Below, in pieces: positions 1-6,444 of a stretch of DNA of 64,000 bases. Under the pieces are notes generated by a model. The model saw only the letters and a program-made list of their open reading frames with translations. It was not told the origin of the DNA and did not search any database. The stretch comes from Microbispora sp. NBC_01189 (lineage in GTDB: Bacteria; Actinomycetota; Actinomycetes; Streptosporangiales; Streptosporangiaceae), in NCBI RefSeq assembly GCF_036010665.1, contig NZ_CP108581.1, positions 6,753,501 through 6,817,500 of the forward strand, read 5' to 3'. Within the stretch, counting starts at the first letter, position 1, and every line of letters begins with the position of its first letter. Made by a program: the position numbers and the translations under genes.

Positions 1-3
1 TCG

Positions 4-57
4 CACCCCCTCACGGCTAACGGTTAGCTGATAGATAGCGGTTAGCCGTAGGGGGTG
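4..57. repeat. Inverted repeat upstream of the padR operon
   Basis: The arms at 4-21 and 41-57 (CACCCCCT(C)ACGGCTAAC and its complement, one bulged base) enclose about 19 bases that contain a second small dyad (CTAACGGTTAG). The element could form a long hairpin. It may be the terminator of a gene lying before the window or an operator; there is no T-run to decide. Confidence 0.5.
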
Positions 58-97
58 TCAAAACGACCGCTCGCCAGACATTGGCTCACTACTCTTT

Positions 98-133
98 GGT
101 ACTGTATAGTGGTACTCAGTGCTACGTAGTACT
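98..133. promoter_or_regulatory. Candidate PadR operator/promoter
   Basis: The AT-richer stretch before padR carries three related half-sites, GGTACT at 98-103, GGTACT at 111-116 and AGTACT at 128-133, plus an ACT-N4-AGT dyad at 101-110. PadR repressors commonly autoregulate through such dyads near their own promoter. The assignment rests on position and symmetry only. Confidence 0.45.
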
Positions 134-153
134 GGAGTCGAAGAGGACCCACG

Positions 154-480
154 ATGGACGACCTGACGGAGATGCTGAAGGGCACGCTCGAGGGCTGCGT
201 GCTGGAAATCATCGACAGCGAGGAGACCTACGGGTACGCCATCACGCGTCGACTGAACGAACTCGGCTTCGCCGACGTCGTCGAGGGGACGGTGTACACC
301 ATCCTGCTGCGGCTGGAGAAGAACGGGCTCGTCCAGGTGACGAAACGACCGTCCGGGCTGGGCCCGCCGCGCAAGTTCTATGCGCTCAACGACGCGGGGC
401 GCAAAGAACTCGCGACGTTCTGGGCGAAATGGGAGTACATCACATCACGGATCGACAAGCTCAAGGAGGGCGGGAGATGA
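154..480 (+). CDS. PadR-family transcriptional regulator
   Basis: A 108-residue winged-helix protein of the short PadR type, close to the usual 105-115 residues. Residues 5-85 hold the fold: a helix starting TEMLKGTLEG, the segment YGYAITRRLNELGF, then the recognition helix and wing (VVEGTVYTILLRLEKNGLV, then PRKFYALNDAGR). It has no ligand-binding tail beyond the last dimerisation helix. The ATG follows GTCGAAGAGGACCC, a usable ribosome site. The stop overlaps the next ATG (ATGA), so it heads a three-gene operon with two DUF1048 genes, an arrangement seen repeatedly in Firmicutes and actinobacteria. It probably represses its own operon; the inducer is unknown. Confidence 0.92.
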   Translation: MDDLTEMLKGTLEGCVLEIIDSEETYGYAITRRLNELGFADVVEGTVYTILLRLEKNGLVQVTKRPSGLGPPRKFYALNDAGRKELATFWAKWEYITSRIDKLKEGGR

Positions 481-833
481 ACTTCTGGGAGGCCATCACA
501 GGCAGCGATCTCACCAGGGAATGGAAGGCGTTCGAAGCGCGGGCCGCGGCATTGCCGCCCGATCATCGGGCGGCATGGGAACAGATCAAGGGTCATCTCT
601 GTTCGTACGCGGACTTCTCAGGCCGGAATCTGATGCCGATTCTCGATGGTGCTCTGGGGCTGCTCGAAGTGACAGCGGCCGACGGGCAGAGCATTCACGA
701 GGTGCTGGGTGACGACGTCGCGGGCTTCTGCGCGGCGCTGGCCGGCGGTGAAGGGGCCCGGAGTCATCGCGACCGGTGGCGCGAGCAGATGAACAGGAAC
801 GTCGCGAGGAAATTGAGCCGGCTGGGAGGCTGA
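477..833 (+). CDS. DUF1048 family protein (first copy)
   Basis: A 118-residue cytosolic protein starting at the ATG that overlaps the padR stop. It opens MNFWEAITGSDLTREWKAF and carries the DUF1048 hallmarks: a central LPPDHRAAWEQIKGHL helix, a hydrophobic helix around LMPILDGALGLLEV, and a GDDVAGFCAAL segment. No catalytic motif, membrane helix or signal peptide is visible. DUF1048 proteins have no firmly assigned role and are typically encoded beside PadR regulators. A longer in-frame reading starting upstream would run through padR and is unlikely. Translational coupling to padR suggests co-expression and perhaps a physical partnership. Confidence 0.85.
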   Translation: MNFWEAITGSDLTREWKAFEARAAALPPDHRAAWEQIKGHLCSYADFSGRNLMPILDGALGLLEVTAADGQSIHEVLGDDVAGFCAALAGGEGARSHRDRWREQMNRNVARKLSRLGG

Positions 834-834
834 C

Positions 835-1182
835 GTGGGCATCCAGGACATCATCGAGGGCAAGAAGCAGTGGCGGGCGCACACGGCGCGGGTCAAGGCG
901 CTCCCGCCGGACTACCAGATCGTCTACAAGGAGATTCAGAAGTACATCTTCAAGGTTGGACCGATCGACCTGCTTGACGGGTCCCTGCTCTCAGGGATCC
1001 TCGACTTCTTCGAGGAGGGCGTCGCGGCCGGCAAGGGAGTCCTGGAACTCATCGGCAACGACGTCGCCGCCTTCGCCGACGGACTGATCAAGGACTCGCG
1101 CACCTACGCGGACATCTACCAGGAGTCCATCAAGCGGTCGCGCAGCGAGCAGCCGAACGGGGCGACGGTGACCAGGACATGA
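835..1182 (+). CDS. DUF1048 family protein (second copy)
   Basis: A 115-residue paralogue of the preceding protein, with the GTG start one base after the previous stop. It shares the layout: an N-terminal helix (IQDIIEGKKQWRAHTARV), LPPDYQIVYKEIQKYIF, a hydrophobic GSLLSGILDFFEEG helix and the GNDVAAFADGLI block. Divergence between the two copies is considerable, so they are likely not interchangeable; a heterodimer or a regulator/partner division is conceivable. It ends the operon; 58 bases follow before the convergent radical SAM gene. Function unknown. Confidence 0.85.
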   Translation: MGIQDIIEGKKQWRAHTARVKALPPDYQIVYKEIQKYIFKVGPIDLLDGSLLSGILDFFEEGVAAGKGVLELIGNDVAAFADGLIKDSRTYADIYQESIKRSRSEQPNGATVTRT

Positions 1183-1240
1183 GGGACCGGTCGCGCGGGG
1201 CCCGGCCGGGGCGAACCGGGAGGCGCGGAGTGGCGCCCGG

Positions 1241-2341
1241 TCAGACGAGGGCGAGCTGCCGGTCGGGGGAGCGGCGCCGGCGCCAGCGCCGGGCCTGGCC
1301 GCCGATCCCGTAGGTCTCGGCCAGCGCCCGCACCTGCTCGGCGATCCGGCGGCGGTAGCCCTCCTCGGCGACCTGGCCCTTGCCGTACAGCGCCTGGTAA
1401 CGCGGCACCAGGCCGGGGTGCTCGCGCTCCAGCCAGCCCAGGTATCCCTCGCGCACCCCGGACGGCAGGCGCAGCACGACCGGCGTCACGCTGACCGCCC
1501 CCGCCTCCGCCGCCCGCCTGACCGTGGCCAGCAGATGATCGCTGGAGTCGGTCACGAGCGGCAGGATCGGAGCCATCAGCACCCCGCAGGGGATGCCGGC
1601 GTCGTTCAGCGCGGCGCAGACCTCCAGCCGCCGCTGCGGCGTCGCGGCTCCGGGCTCCACGGCCCGCCGCACCCGGTCGTCGACGAAGCCGACCGACACG
1701 ATAACGCCGACCTGGGTCACCTTCGCGGCGTCGCGTAACAGGTCCAGGTCGCGCAGGATCAGCGGGCTCTTGGTCAGCACGGTGAACGGGTTGGCCGCGT
1801 CGGCCAGGGCCCGCACGACGCCCGGCATGAGGCGGTAGATCTCCTCCGCCGGCTGGTAGCAGTCGCCGGTGAGGCCGAGCGCGACCGGCTCGCCGCCCCA
1901 GCGCGCGGAGGCGAGCTCACGGCGCAACCGGCGGGCGAGGTCGGTCTTCACGACGATCCGGGTGGAGAAGTCCCGGCCCGGATCCAGCCCGAGGTAGCGG
2001 TGGCCGCGCCGGGCCGCGCAGTAACCGCAGCCCGCCTCGCACCCCCGGTAGGGGCTCGCGCCCCAGGTGAAGGGCAGCTCGGCGGCGTCGGAAACGCGCT
2101 CCAGCGCGGCGCGCGCGGGCACCTCGTAGCAGGTGATGCCGTCGAACACACGGGTGACGGCCTGCCGCTCGATGCGTGGGCGGGCGGGGCCCGCGCCGAC
2201 GATCGACTGCTGCTCGGCCGACTGCTGCTCAACACCGACGCTCGCCTGCCGCTCAGCGGGCCGTGCCGTGCCCTGGTCCCCGGATTGGGAATCGGGGCGG
2301 GAAGTGGCGTCGCGACGCATGAGGATCAGTAGAACACGCAT
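1241..2341 (-). CDS. Rv2578c-type radical SAM protein (SPL-like)
   Basis: With the start at 2341 (ATG, GAGGG five bases upstream) the product has 366 residues. The radical-SAM cluster motif is C-x3-C-x2-C in YRGCEAGCGYCAAR, the arrangement of spore-photoproduct-lyase-like proteins and of the mycobacterial Rv2578c family. It is followed by the conserved IVVKTDLARRLRRELA segment, a GLTGDCYQPAE block and VLTKSPLILRDLDLL. Family members are presumed SAM-dependent enzymes, perhaps acting on damaged DNA, but the substrate is not established. The first 60-70 residues are Gln/Arg/Ser-rich and low in conservation; in-frame starts further upstream exist but have no ribosome site. Transcribed divergently from the CopC set. 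Confidence 0.85.
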   Translation of the reverse strand: MRVLLILMRRDATSRPDSQSGDQGTARPAERQASVGVEQQSAEQQSIVGAGPARPRIERQAVTRVFDGITCYEVPARAALERVSDAAELPFTWGASPYRGCEAGCGYCAARRGHRYLGLDPGRDFSTRIVVKTDLARRLRRELASARWGGEPVALGLTGDCYQPAEEIYRLMPGVVRALADAANPFTVLTKSPLILRDLDLLRDAAKVTQVGVIVSVGFVDDRVRRAVEPGAATPQRRLEVCAALNDAGIPCGVLMAPILPLVTDSSDHLLATVRRAAEAGAVSVTPVVLRLPSGVREGYLGWLEREHPGLVPRYQALYGKGQVAEEGYRRRIAEQVRALAETYGIGGQARRWRRRRSPDRQLALV

Positions 2342-2400
2342 TCGACCCTCACGCCAAGTGTCCACGCCCCGCATCGCGGGAGGCCGGGCACCCGTTACTC

Positions 2401-2448
2401 CACTTTTGTTGCGAACGCATGACGTTCTGTTCAATCACGTCATAAGTG
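2401..2448. promoter_or_regulatory. Nested dyad between the radical SAM gene and copC
   Basis: Two concentric inverted repeats fill the divergent intergenic region: ATGACGT (2419-2425) with ACGTCAT (2437-2443), and outside them CACTT (2401-2405) with AAGTG (2444-2448). The position between two divergent genes suggests an operator. It does not resemble the GC-rich CsoR copper site. Confidence 0.4.
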
Positions 2449-2502
2449 GCTAATCTCGTCGCATTCGCCCCAGGCAGGGGCCGTACCCCATGGAGAACGG
2501 AC

Positions 2503-3462
2503 GTGACGATGGCACGGTGGTTGGGCCGGCTGCTTCTGCCGATCGTCGTCGGCGTGCTGGCCCTCGCCGCCCTGGCCGCACCCGCCTCCGCCCACGGCCA
2601 GCTCGCGATGTCCACCCCCGCCAAGGACGGCACGGTGAAGGCCCCGATGGAGTCGCTGCGGCTCTACTTCACCGAGGCGCCCGCCCCGAACGCCTACTTC
2701 GCCGTCACCGCGCCCAGCGGCGCCCGCGTCGACCAGACCTGGACACACGGCCGGCCGGAACGGCTCGACAAGCCGGTCCAGGAGTACAACCTCGTCGACG
2801 GCGTGTGGGAACCGAGCGTCTACAACACCGGGTTCCCGGCGGTGGTCCCCGTCGCCTACTGGCCCGAGCAGGGCGAGTACGTCGTCCACTACCTGTCGAT
2901 CGCCTCCGACGGGGAGCCCGTCAAGGGAGAGCTGCGCTTCACCTACAAGGGCAGGACCTCGGGCCCGCCCAAGGGCTGGCAGGCCCCGACCAACGAACCC
3001 GACTCCGCTCTGCTCGCCTCGTCCGAGCCCGGAAGCGGCGCCGGCGCGAACCCGACGTCCGACGGCGGTGGCGGCGCGCTGGGCCCGGTGGCGCCCTCCC
3101 AGGCGGGCTCCGGCCCCGCCACCGATCCCACCACCGGCGCTGCCGCTGTACCCGAGACCGGCGCCGGTACGGCCGGACCGGCCCCCGCGACCCGTACGGC
3201 GGCGCGGCAGGACGACTCCGGCACCGGCCTGTCGGTGTGGCTGGTGCCCGCGCTCCTCGTCGCGGGAGCGGGCGTGCTGATCCTGCGGGCGGCGCGGCGG
3301 CGGCCCGCCTCGCCCACCGGCGCCGCCCCGGCGCGTACGGCGGGCTCGAAGGCCCCGGCGGCCGGACGGCCTTCCGGGCGTCCCAAGCCCAGGCCGAAGA
3401 CCCCCACGAGTTCGTCCCAGTCGCGGACGGCGGACCGCCCCAGGTCCGCCAAGCGGCGCTGA
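2503..3462 (+). CDS. CopC-domain copper-binding membrane protein
   Basis: A 319-residue exported protein; the GTG at 2503 is chosen because GGAG lies seven bases upstream. Residues 1-29 form a signal peptide ending APASA, so the mature protein begins HGQL, matching the copper-ligating N-terminal His of CopC. The CopC beta-barrel covers roughly residues 30-150 (STPAKDG, LRLYFTEAP, HYLSIASDGEPVKGELRF). A long Pro/Gly/Ala/Thr-rich spacer follows, then one transmembrane helix (WLVPALLVAGAGVLIL) and a basic cytoplasmic tail. It is a cell-surface copper protein, probably in copper homeostasis or delivery to cuproenzymes. It leads a three-gene run with a cupredoxin-like lipoprotein and a polytopic membrane protein. 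Confidence 0.88.
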   Translation: MTMARWLGRLLLPIVVGVLALAALAAPASAHGQLAMSTPAKDGTVKAPMESLRLYFTEAPAPNAYFAVTAPSGARVDQTWTHGRPERLDKPVQEYNLVDGVWEPSVYNTGFPAVVPVAYWPEQGEYVVHYLSIASDGEPVKGELRFTYKGRTSGPPKGWQAPTNEPDSALLASSEPGSGAGANPTSDGGGGALGPVAPSQAGSGPATDPTTGAAAVPETGAGTAGPAPATRTAARQDDSGTGLSVWLVPALLVAGAGVLILRAARRRPASPTGAAPARTAGSKAPAAGRPSGRPKPRPKTPTSSSQSRTADRPRSAKRR

Positions 3463-3488
3463 ACCACCCTCACCTCCGGAGAAATGTC

Positions 3489-3977
3489 GTGACGTTCACC
3501 TCTGCCCGGCGCCACCGTGCCCGCCGCCCGCTGCTCGCCGCGCTCCTGCTCGGCCTGACGCTGCCGCTGGCGGCCTGCGGCGAGTCGGACAGCACCGAGC
3601 CCGCCGCCGCACCGACCACCGCGTCGTCCACCGAACTGCCCCCCACGGCGACCGCCGACACAGCGACGGACGCGCCCGCCACCGACGCGGCGACCGACGC
3701 CCCCGCGGACGCGGACGTGAAGGAGATCGACGTCACGATCAGCGGCCGCAAGGTCACACCGCCCCCGGGACGCATCGAGGTGGACAAGGGGCAGCGGGTG
3801 CGCATCACCGTCACCGGCGACGCCGCCGACGAGGCGCACCTGCACGGGTACGACAAGGAGGCGGAGCTGAAGCCCGGCACCCCCGCCGTCATCGAGTTCA
3901 CGGCCGACCAGACCGGCCTGTTCGAGATGGAGACCCACGGGTCCGGCCTCCAGCTGTTCCAGCTCGTGGTGCGGTAG
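3489..3977 (+). CDS. Cupredoxin-like lipoprotein
   Basis: A 162-residue lipoprotein from a GTG start with GGAG seven bases upstream. The signal peptide ends in the lipobox LAAC (LPLAACGES), followed by a Thr/Ala/Asp-rich linker to about residue 78. The C-terminal domain (IDVTISGRKVTPPPGRIEV, then GQRVRITVTGD) has the beta-sandwich pattern of cupredoxin-1 domains. Candidate metal ligands are the histidines in EAHLHGYD and METHGSG. Acting outside the membrane, it probably binds copper in concert with the CopC protein encoded 26 bases upstream; the next gene follows after 9 bases. A purely structural, metal-free role is possible since no Cys ligand follows the lipobox. Confidence 0.8.
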   Translation: MTFTSARRHRARRPLLAALLLGLTLPLAACGESDSTEPAAAPTTASSTELPPTATADTATDAPATDAATDAPADADVKEIDVTISGRKVTPPPGRIEVDKGQRVRITVTGDAADEAHLHGYDKEAELKPGTPAVIEFTADQTGLFEMETHGSGLQLFQLVVR

Positions 3978-3986
3978 GCCCATCTC

Positions 3987-5363
3987 ATGCTCCTCGCGCA
4001 CGGGGTCGGCGGACGCCAGGACCTGCCGATCCCGTTCCCTGCCGCGCTGACCGGCGCGGCGCTGGCGCTGCTGGTGTCGTTCGTGGCACTCGGCGCGCTG
4101 TGGAAGGAGCCGCGGCTCGGCGGCGACAACCCACATGCCCGCGCTCTGCCCGGCGCGCTCCGGCGGGCCATGGCCACCCCGGCCTGGGGCTGGGCCTGGC
4201 GGAGCGCCGGGCTCCTCGCCGCCGCCTACTTCTGCGTCGGGCTGGTCTTCGGCCCCGACAAGGCCGACAACCCCACGGCGGGCGCGTTCTACGTCCTGTT
4301 CTGGGTCGGCCTGGTGCCGTTGTCGCTGCTGTTCGGCCCCGTGTGGCGCGCGCTGAGCCCGCTGCGGACGCTGCATCTGCTGGCCTGCGCGGCCCTGCGG
4401 CGCGACCCGGATGCCGGCCTGCGACAGCTACCCCCCGGCGTCGGCTACTGGCCGGCCTGCGCCGGGCTGTTCGCCTTCGTCTGGCTGGAGCTCATCGCCC
4501 CCGAACGGGCCACCCTGCCGGTCATCGGCGCCTGGCTCGCGGCGTACGCCGCGATCATGCTCGCCGGAGCGGTCGTCTTCGGCGCCCGGTGGTTCGGCCA
4601 CGCCGACCCGTTCGAGGCCTACAGCGGCCTCGTGGGCAGGCTCGCCCCGGTGCACCGGCGCGACGACGGCGTCGTCGCCTGGCGTAACTCGCTCGACGGC
4701 ATGGCCGGGCTGCGACCGGCGCCGGGACTGACGACGCTGGTGGTCGTCCTCCTCGGCTCCACCATGTACGACAGCCTGTCCAACGCCCCGATCTGGGTGC
4801 GGTTCGTCCAGGAGAGCCCTATTCCGGCGCCGGTCACCGGCACCGCCGGGCTGCTGGCCGTCATCGGCCTGGTGCTCGCGGCGTACCGCGTCGCGACCGC
4901 GCTCGCCGGGCGGTGGGGCGCCGCCGGTGCCGGGACGACAGCAGGGAAAACGGCCGAGACGACGGCGGGGACGACGGCCGGGGGAACAGCGGGGGAGACG
5001 GCCGGGGAGATCGCCCACTCGATCGTGCCGATCGCCGTCGGATATGTGATCGCCCACTACTACACGCTGTTCCTCCTGGAAGGACAGCGGACCATCGCGC
5101 TGCTGTCCGACCCGCTGGACACCGGCGCCAACTGGCTGGGCACCGCCGGCTGGAAGATCCAGGCGCTCGGCACCACCCCCGCCGGAGTCGCCACTCTCCA
5201 GGTGACGGTGATCGTCGTCGGCCATGTGCTGGGCACCGTGCTGGCCCACGACCGCGCCCTCGCCCTGTTCCCCCGACGGACCGCCGTCCTCGGGCAGGTC
5301 CCCCTGCTCGTGCTGATGGTCGTCTACACCGTGGTGGGCCTGCTCCTGCTGTTCGCCGCCTGA
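3987..5363 (+). CDS. Polytopic membrane protein, third gene of the copper set
   Basis: A 458-residue integral membrane protein with around 10 hydrophobic helices, opening with HGVGGRQDLPIPFP just before the first one. Related actinobacterial proteins often carry the database label fenitrothion hydrolase, from recollection and not from any hydrolase motif visible here. Conserved-looking polar features include HADPFEAYSGL, SLDGMAGLRPAPG and the histidines of IAHYYTLFLLEGQRT. Residues 317-340 form a Thr/Ala/Gly repeat in a loop (see 4935-5006). The gene lies 9 bases after the cupredoxin-like lipoprotein, so a role in copper handling is likely by context. Substrate unknown. Confidence 0.75.
   Translation: MLLAHGVGGRQDLPIPFPAALTGAALALLVSFVALGALWKEPRLGGDNPHARALPGALRRAMATPAWGWAWRSAGLLAAAYFCVGLVFGPDKADNPTAGAFYVLFWVGLVPLSLLFGPVWRALSPLRTLHLLACAALRRDPDAGLRQLPPGVGYWPACAGLFAFVWLELIAPERATLPVIGAWLAAYAAIMLAGAVVFGARWFGHADPFEAYSGLVGRLAPVHRRDDGVVAWRNSLDGMAGLRPAPGLTTLVVVLLGSTMYDSLSNAPIWVRFVQESPIPAPVTGTAGLLAVIGLVLAAYRVATALAGRWGAAGAGTTAGKTAETTAGTTAGGTAGETAGEIAHSIVPIAVGYVIAHYYTLFLLEGQRTIALLSDPLDTGANWLGTAGWKIQALGTTPAGVATLQVTVIVVGHVLGTVLAHDRALALFPRRTAVLGQVPLLVLMVVYTVVGLLLLFAA
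4935..5006 (+). repeat. Six tandem 12-bp repeats inside the membrane-protein gene
   Basis: Six imperfect 12-base units in frame (for example ACGACGGCGGGG and ACGACGGCCGGG) encode the tetrapeptides TTAG, KTAE, TTAG, TTAG, GTAG and ETAG. They lie in a hydrophilic loop between predicted helices, so copy-number change would keep the reading frame. Confidence 0.8.
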
Positions 5364-5402
5364 CCCGGCCGTGCGGTTCCGGCACTGCGGAGTGGCCGGG
5401 GA

Positions 5403-5578
5403 CGGAGCGGATACGCGCACCTGCCCGCCGTACGCGGGGACCTGCTGGCCAGGCCCGGTCCGGTCCGAGGAGGCGGCGGCCGCCGAGTTCCGCCGCGCCG
5501 CCGGGCTGGCCCGGAACGCACGCGAGCGCGACCTGTTCCTCGGCCGCGCCACCACCCTCCCGGCATCACCCGCCCCAC
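5403..5578 (+). pseudogene. 3' remnant of an ECF sigma-factor gene (DUF6596 type)
   Basis: Two adjoining frames encode pieces that together resemble the C-terminal end of large ECF sigma factors with a TPR-like tail: GYAHLPAVRGDLLARPG at about 5409-5459, then after a frameshift RSEEAAAAEFRRAAGLARN followed by ARERDLFLGRA up to about 5550. The usual pattern in intact proteins is a Y-H-LPAVRGDLL-RLGR segment followed by A-AEFRRA-EL-RN--ER--L--R. The sigma-2/sigma-4 domains and any start codon are absent. It is a decayed fragment between the copper set and tatA. Recognition is from memory of the family. Confidence 0.6.
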
Positions 5579-5598
5579 AGGGACGTTCCGAGTGCGGT

Positions 5599-5880
5599 TC
5601 AGTTGCCGGACGTGGCTCTGAGCCGGGCGTTCTCCTCTTCGAGCGCGCGCAGCCGATCCTCCACATCGGAGGTGGCCGGTGCCACCTGTGCCGGAGTGAC
5701 CGTTGCGCTCTGCCGACCGTTGACGGCGTCGTCCTCGTCGTGGAGCTTGCTGGTCTCCCGCTTGAAGATTCGCAACGACTGCCCGACGGCCTTCGCGGTG
5801 TCCGGCAGCTTCCTGGAACCGAAGAGCAGCACGAACACCGCGATCACAAGCATCCAGTGCATTGGACTCAGCGAACCCAT
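5599..5880 (-). CDS. tatA: Sec-independent translocase subunit TatA
   Basis: A 93-residue protein of TatA/E type. The N-terminal helix (MHWMLVIAVFVLLFG) is followed by the hinge SRKLPD and an amphipathic helix (TAKAVGQSLRIFKRETSKL), then a charged tail with a short coiled segment (VEDRLRALEEENARL). The FG hinge is intact. The ATG at 5880 has GGGAGG seven bases upstream. TatA oligomers form the pore of the twin-arginine pathway with TatB and TatC; neither gene is adjacent, which is normal in actinobacteria. Longer upstream readings through the intergenic region lack a ribosome site. Confidence 0.93.
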   Translation of the reverse strand: MGSLSPMHWMLVIAVFVLLFGSRKLPDTAKAVGQSLRIFKRETSKLHDEDDAVNGRQSATVTPAQVAPATSDVEDRLRALEEENARLRATSGN

Positions 5881-6090
5881 GACGGCGCCTCCCAATCTCA
5901 TCGTCGTCAAGTGCCGACAGCGTATTCCTTCCGCTGCCCGGCGGTACACCCCGGGCCGTTCGGAGAGGCGGCTGACGGTGACGCGGGATTCGTCGTCGAT
6001 CGCGGCGCGCGGCTGCGTGGAGCCGGCTGCCGGGGTTTGGCTGTATCTAGACTGAGCATCCGCGGGACCGGCCGGGACGGGAGAGCGACA

Positions 6091-6444
6091 GTGGCGCCGA
6101 GTGGTGTGGAGGACCCTCCTGCGGAGGTGCTGGCCGAGGCCGCCGCGGCGTTCGGCTTGCTGGCCTCGCCTGCGCGGTTGCACATCGTCTGGGCGCTTTC
6201 GCAGCACGAGAGCGATGTGAGCGGGCTGGCCAGGAGGGTTGGCGGCGCTCTGCCCGCGGTCAGCCAGCATCTGGCGAAGCTGAAGCTGGCCGGGCTGGTG
6301 CGATCGCGGCGTGAGGGCCGCCGGGTGGTGTACCTGGTCGACGACCAGGACATCGTGGCCACCGTCCAGTGGCTGATCGGCCGCTTGACCGAGCGTGCGG
6401 GCGATGCGGGGACGGCGAGGGGGGCTCGTGGTCTGGGCGCCTGA
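6091..6444 (+). CDS. ArsR-family transcriptional regulator
   Basis: A 117-residue winged-helix repressor starting at GTG 6091 (GGGAGA six bases upstream). The HTH spans DVSGLARRVGGALPAVSQHL and the wing follows as SRREGRRVVYLVDD. It has no Cys at all, so it lacks the thiolate sites of ArsR/CadC sensors; an alpha-5 site using Asp/His (YLVDDQDIVATVQW) or a non-metal signal is more likely. Its 3' end overlaps the downstream P-type ATPase start by 17 bases, tying the two in one operon and making it the probable regulator of that transporter. Confidence 0.88.
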   Translation: MAPSGVEDPPAEVLAEAAAAFGLLASPARLHIVWALSQHESDVSGLARRVGGALPAVSQHLAKLKLAGLVRSRREGRRVVYLVDDQDIVATVQWLIGRLTERAGDAGTARGARGLGA

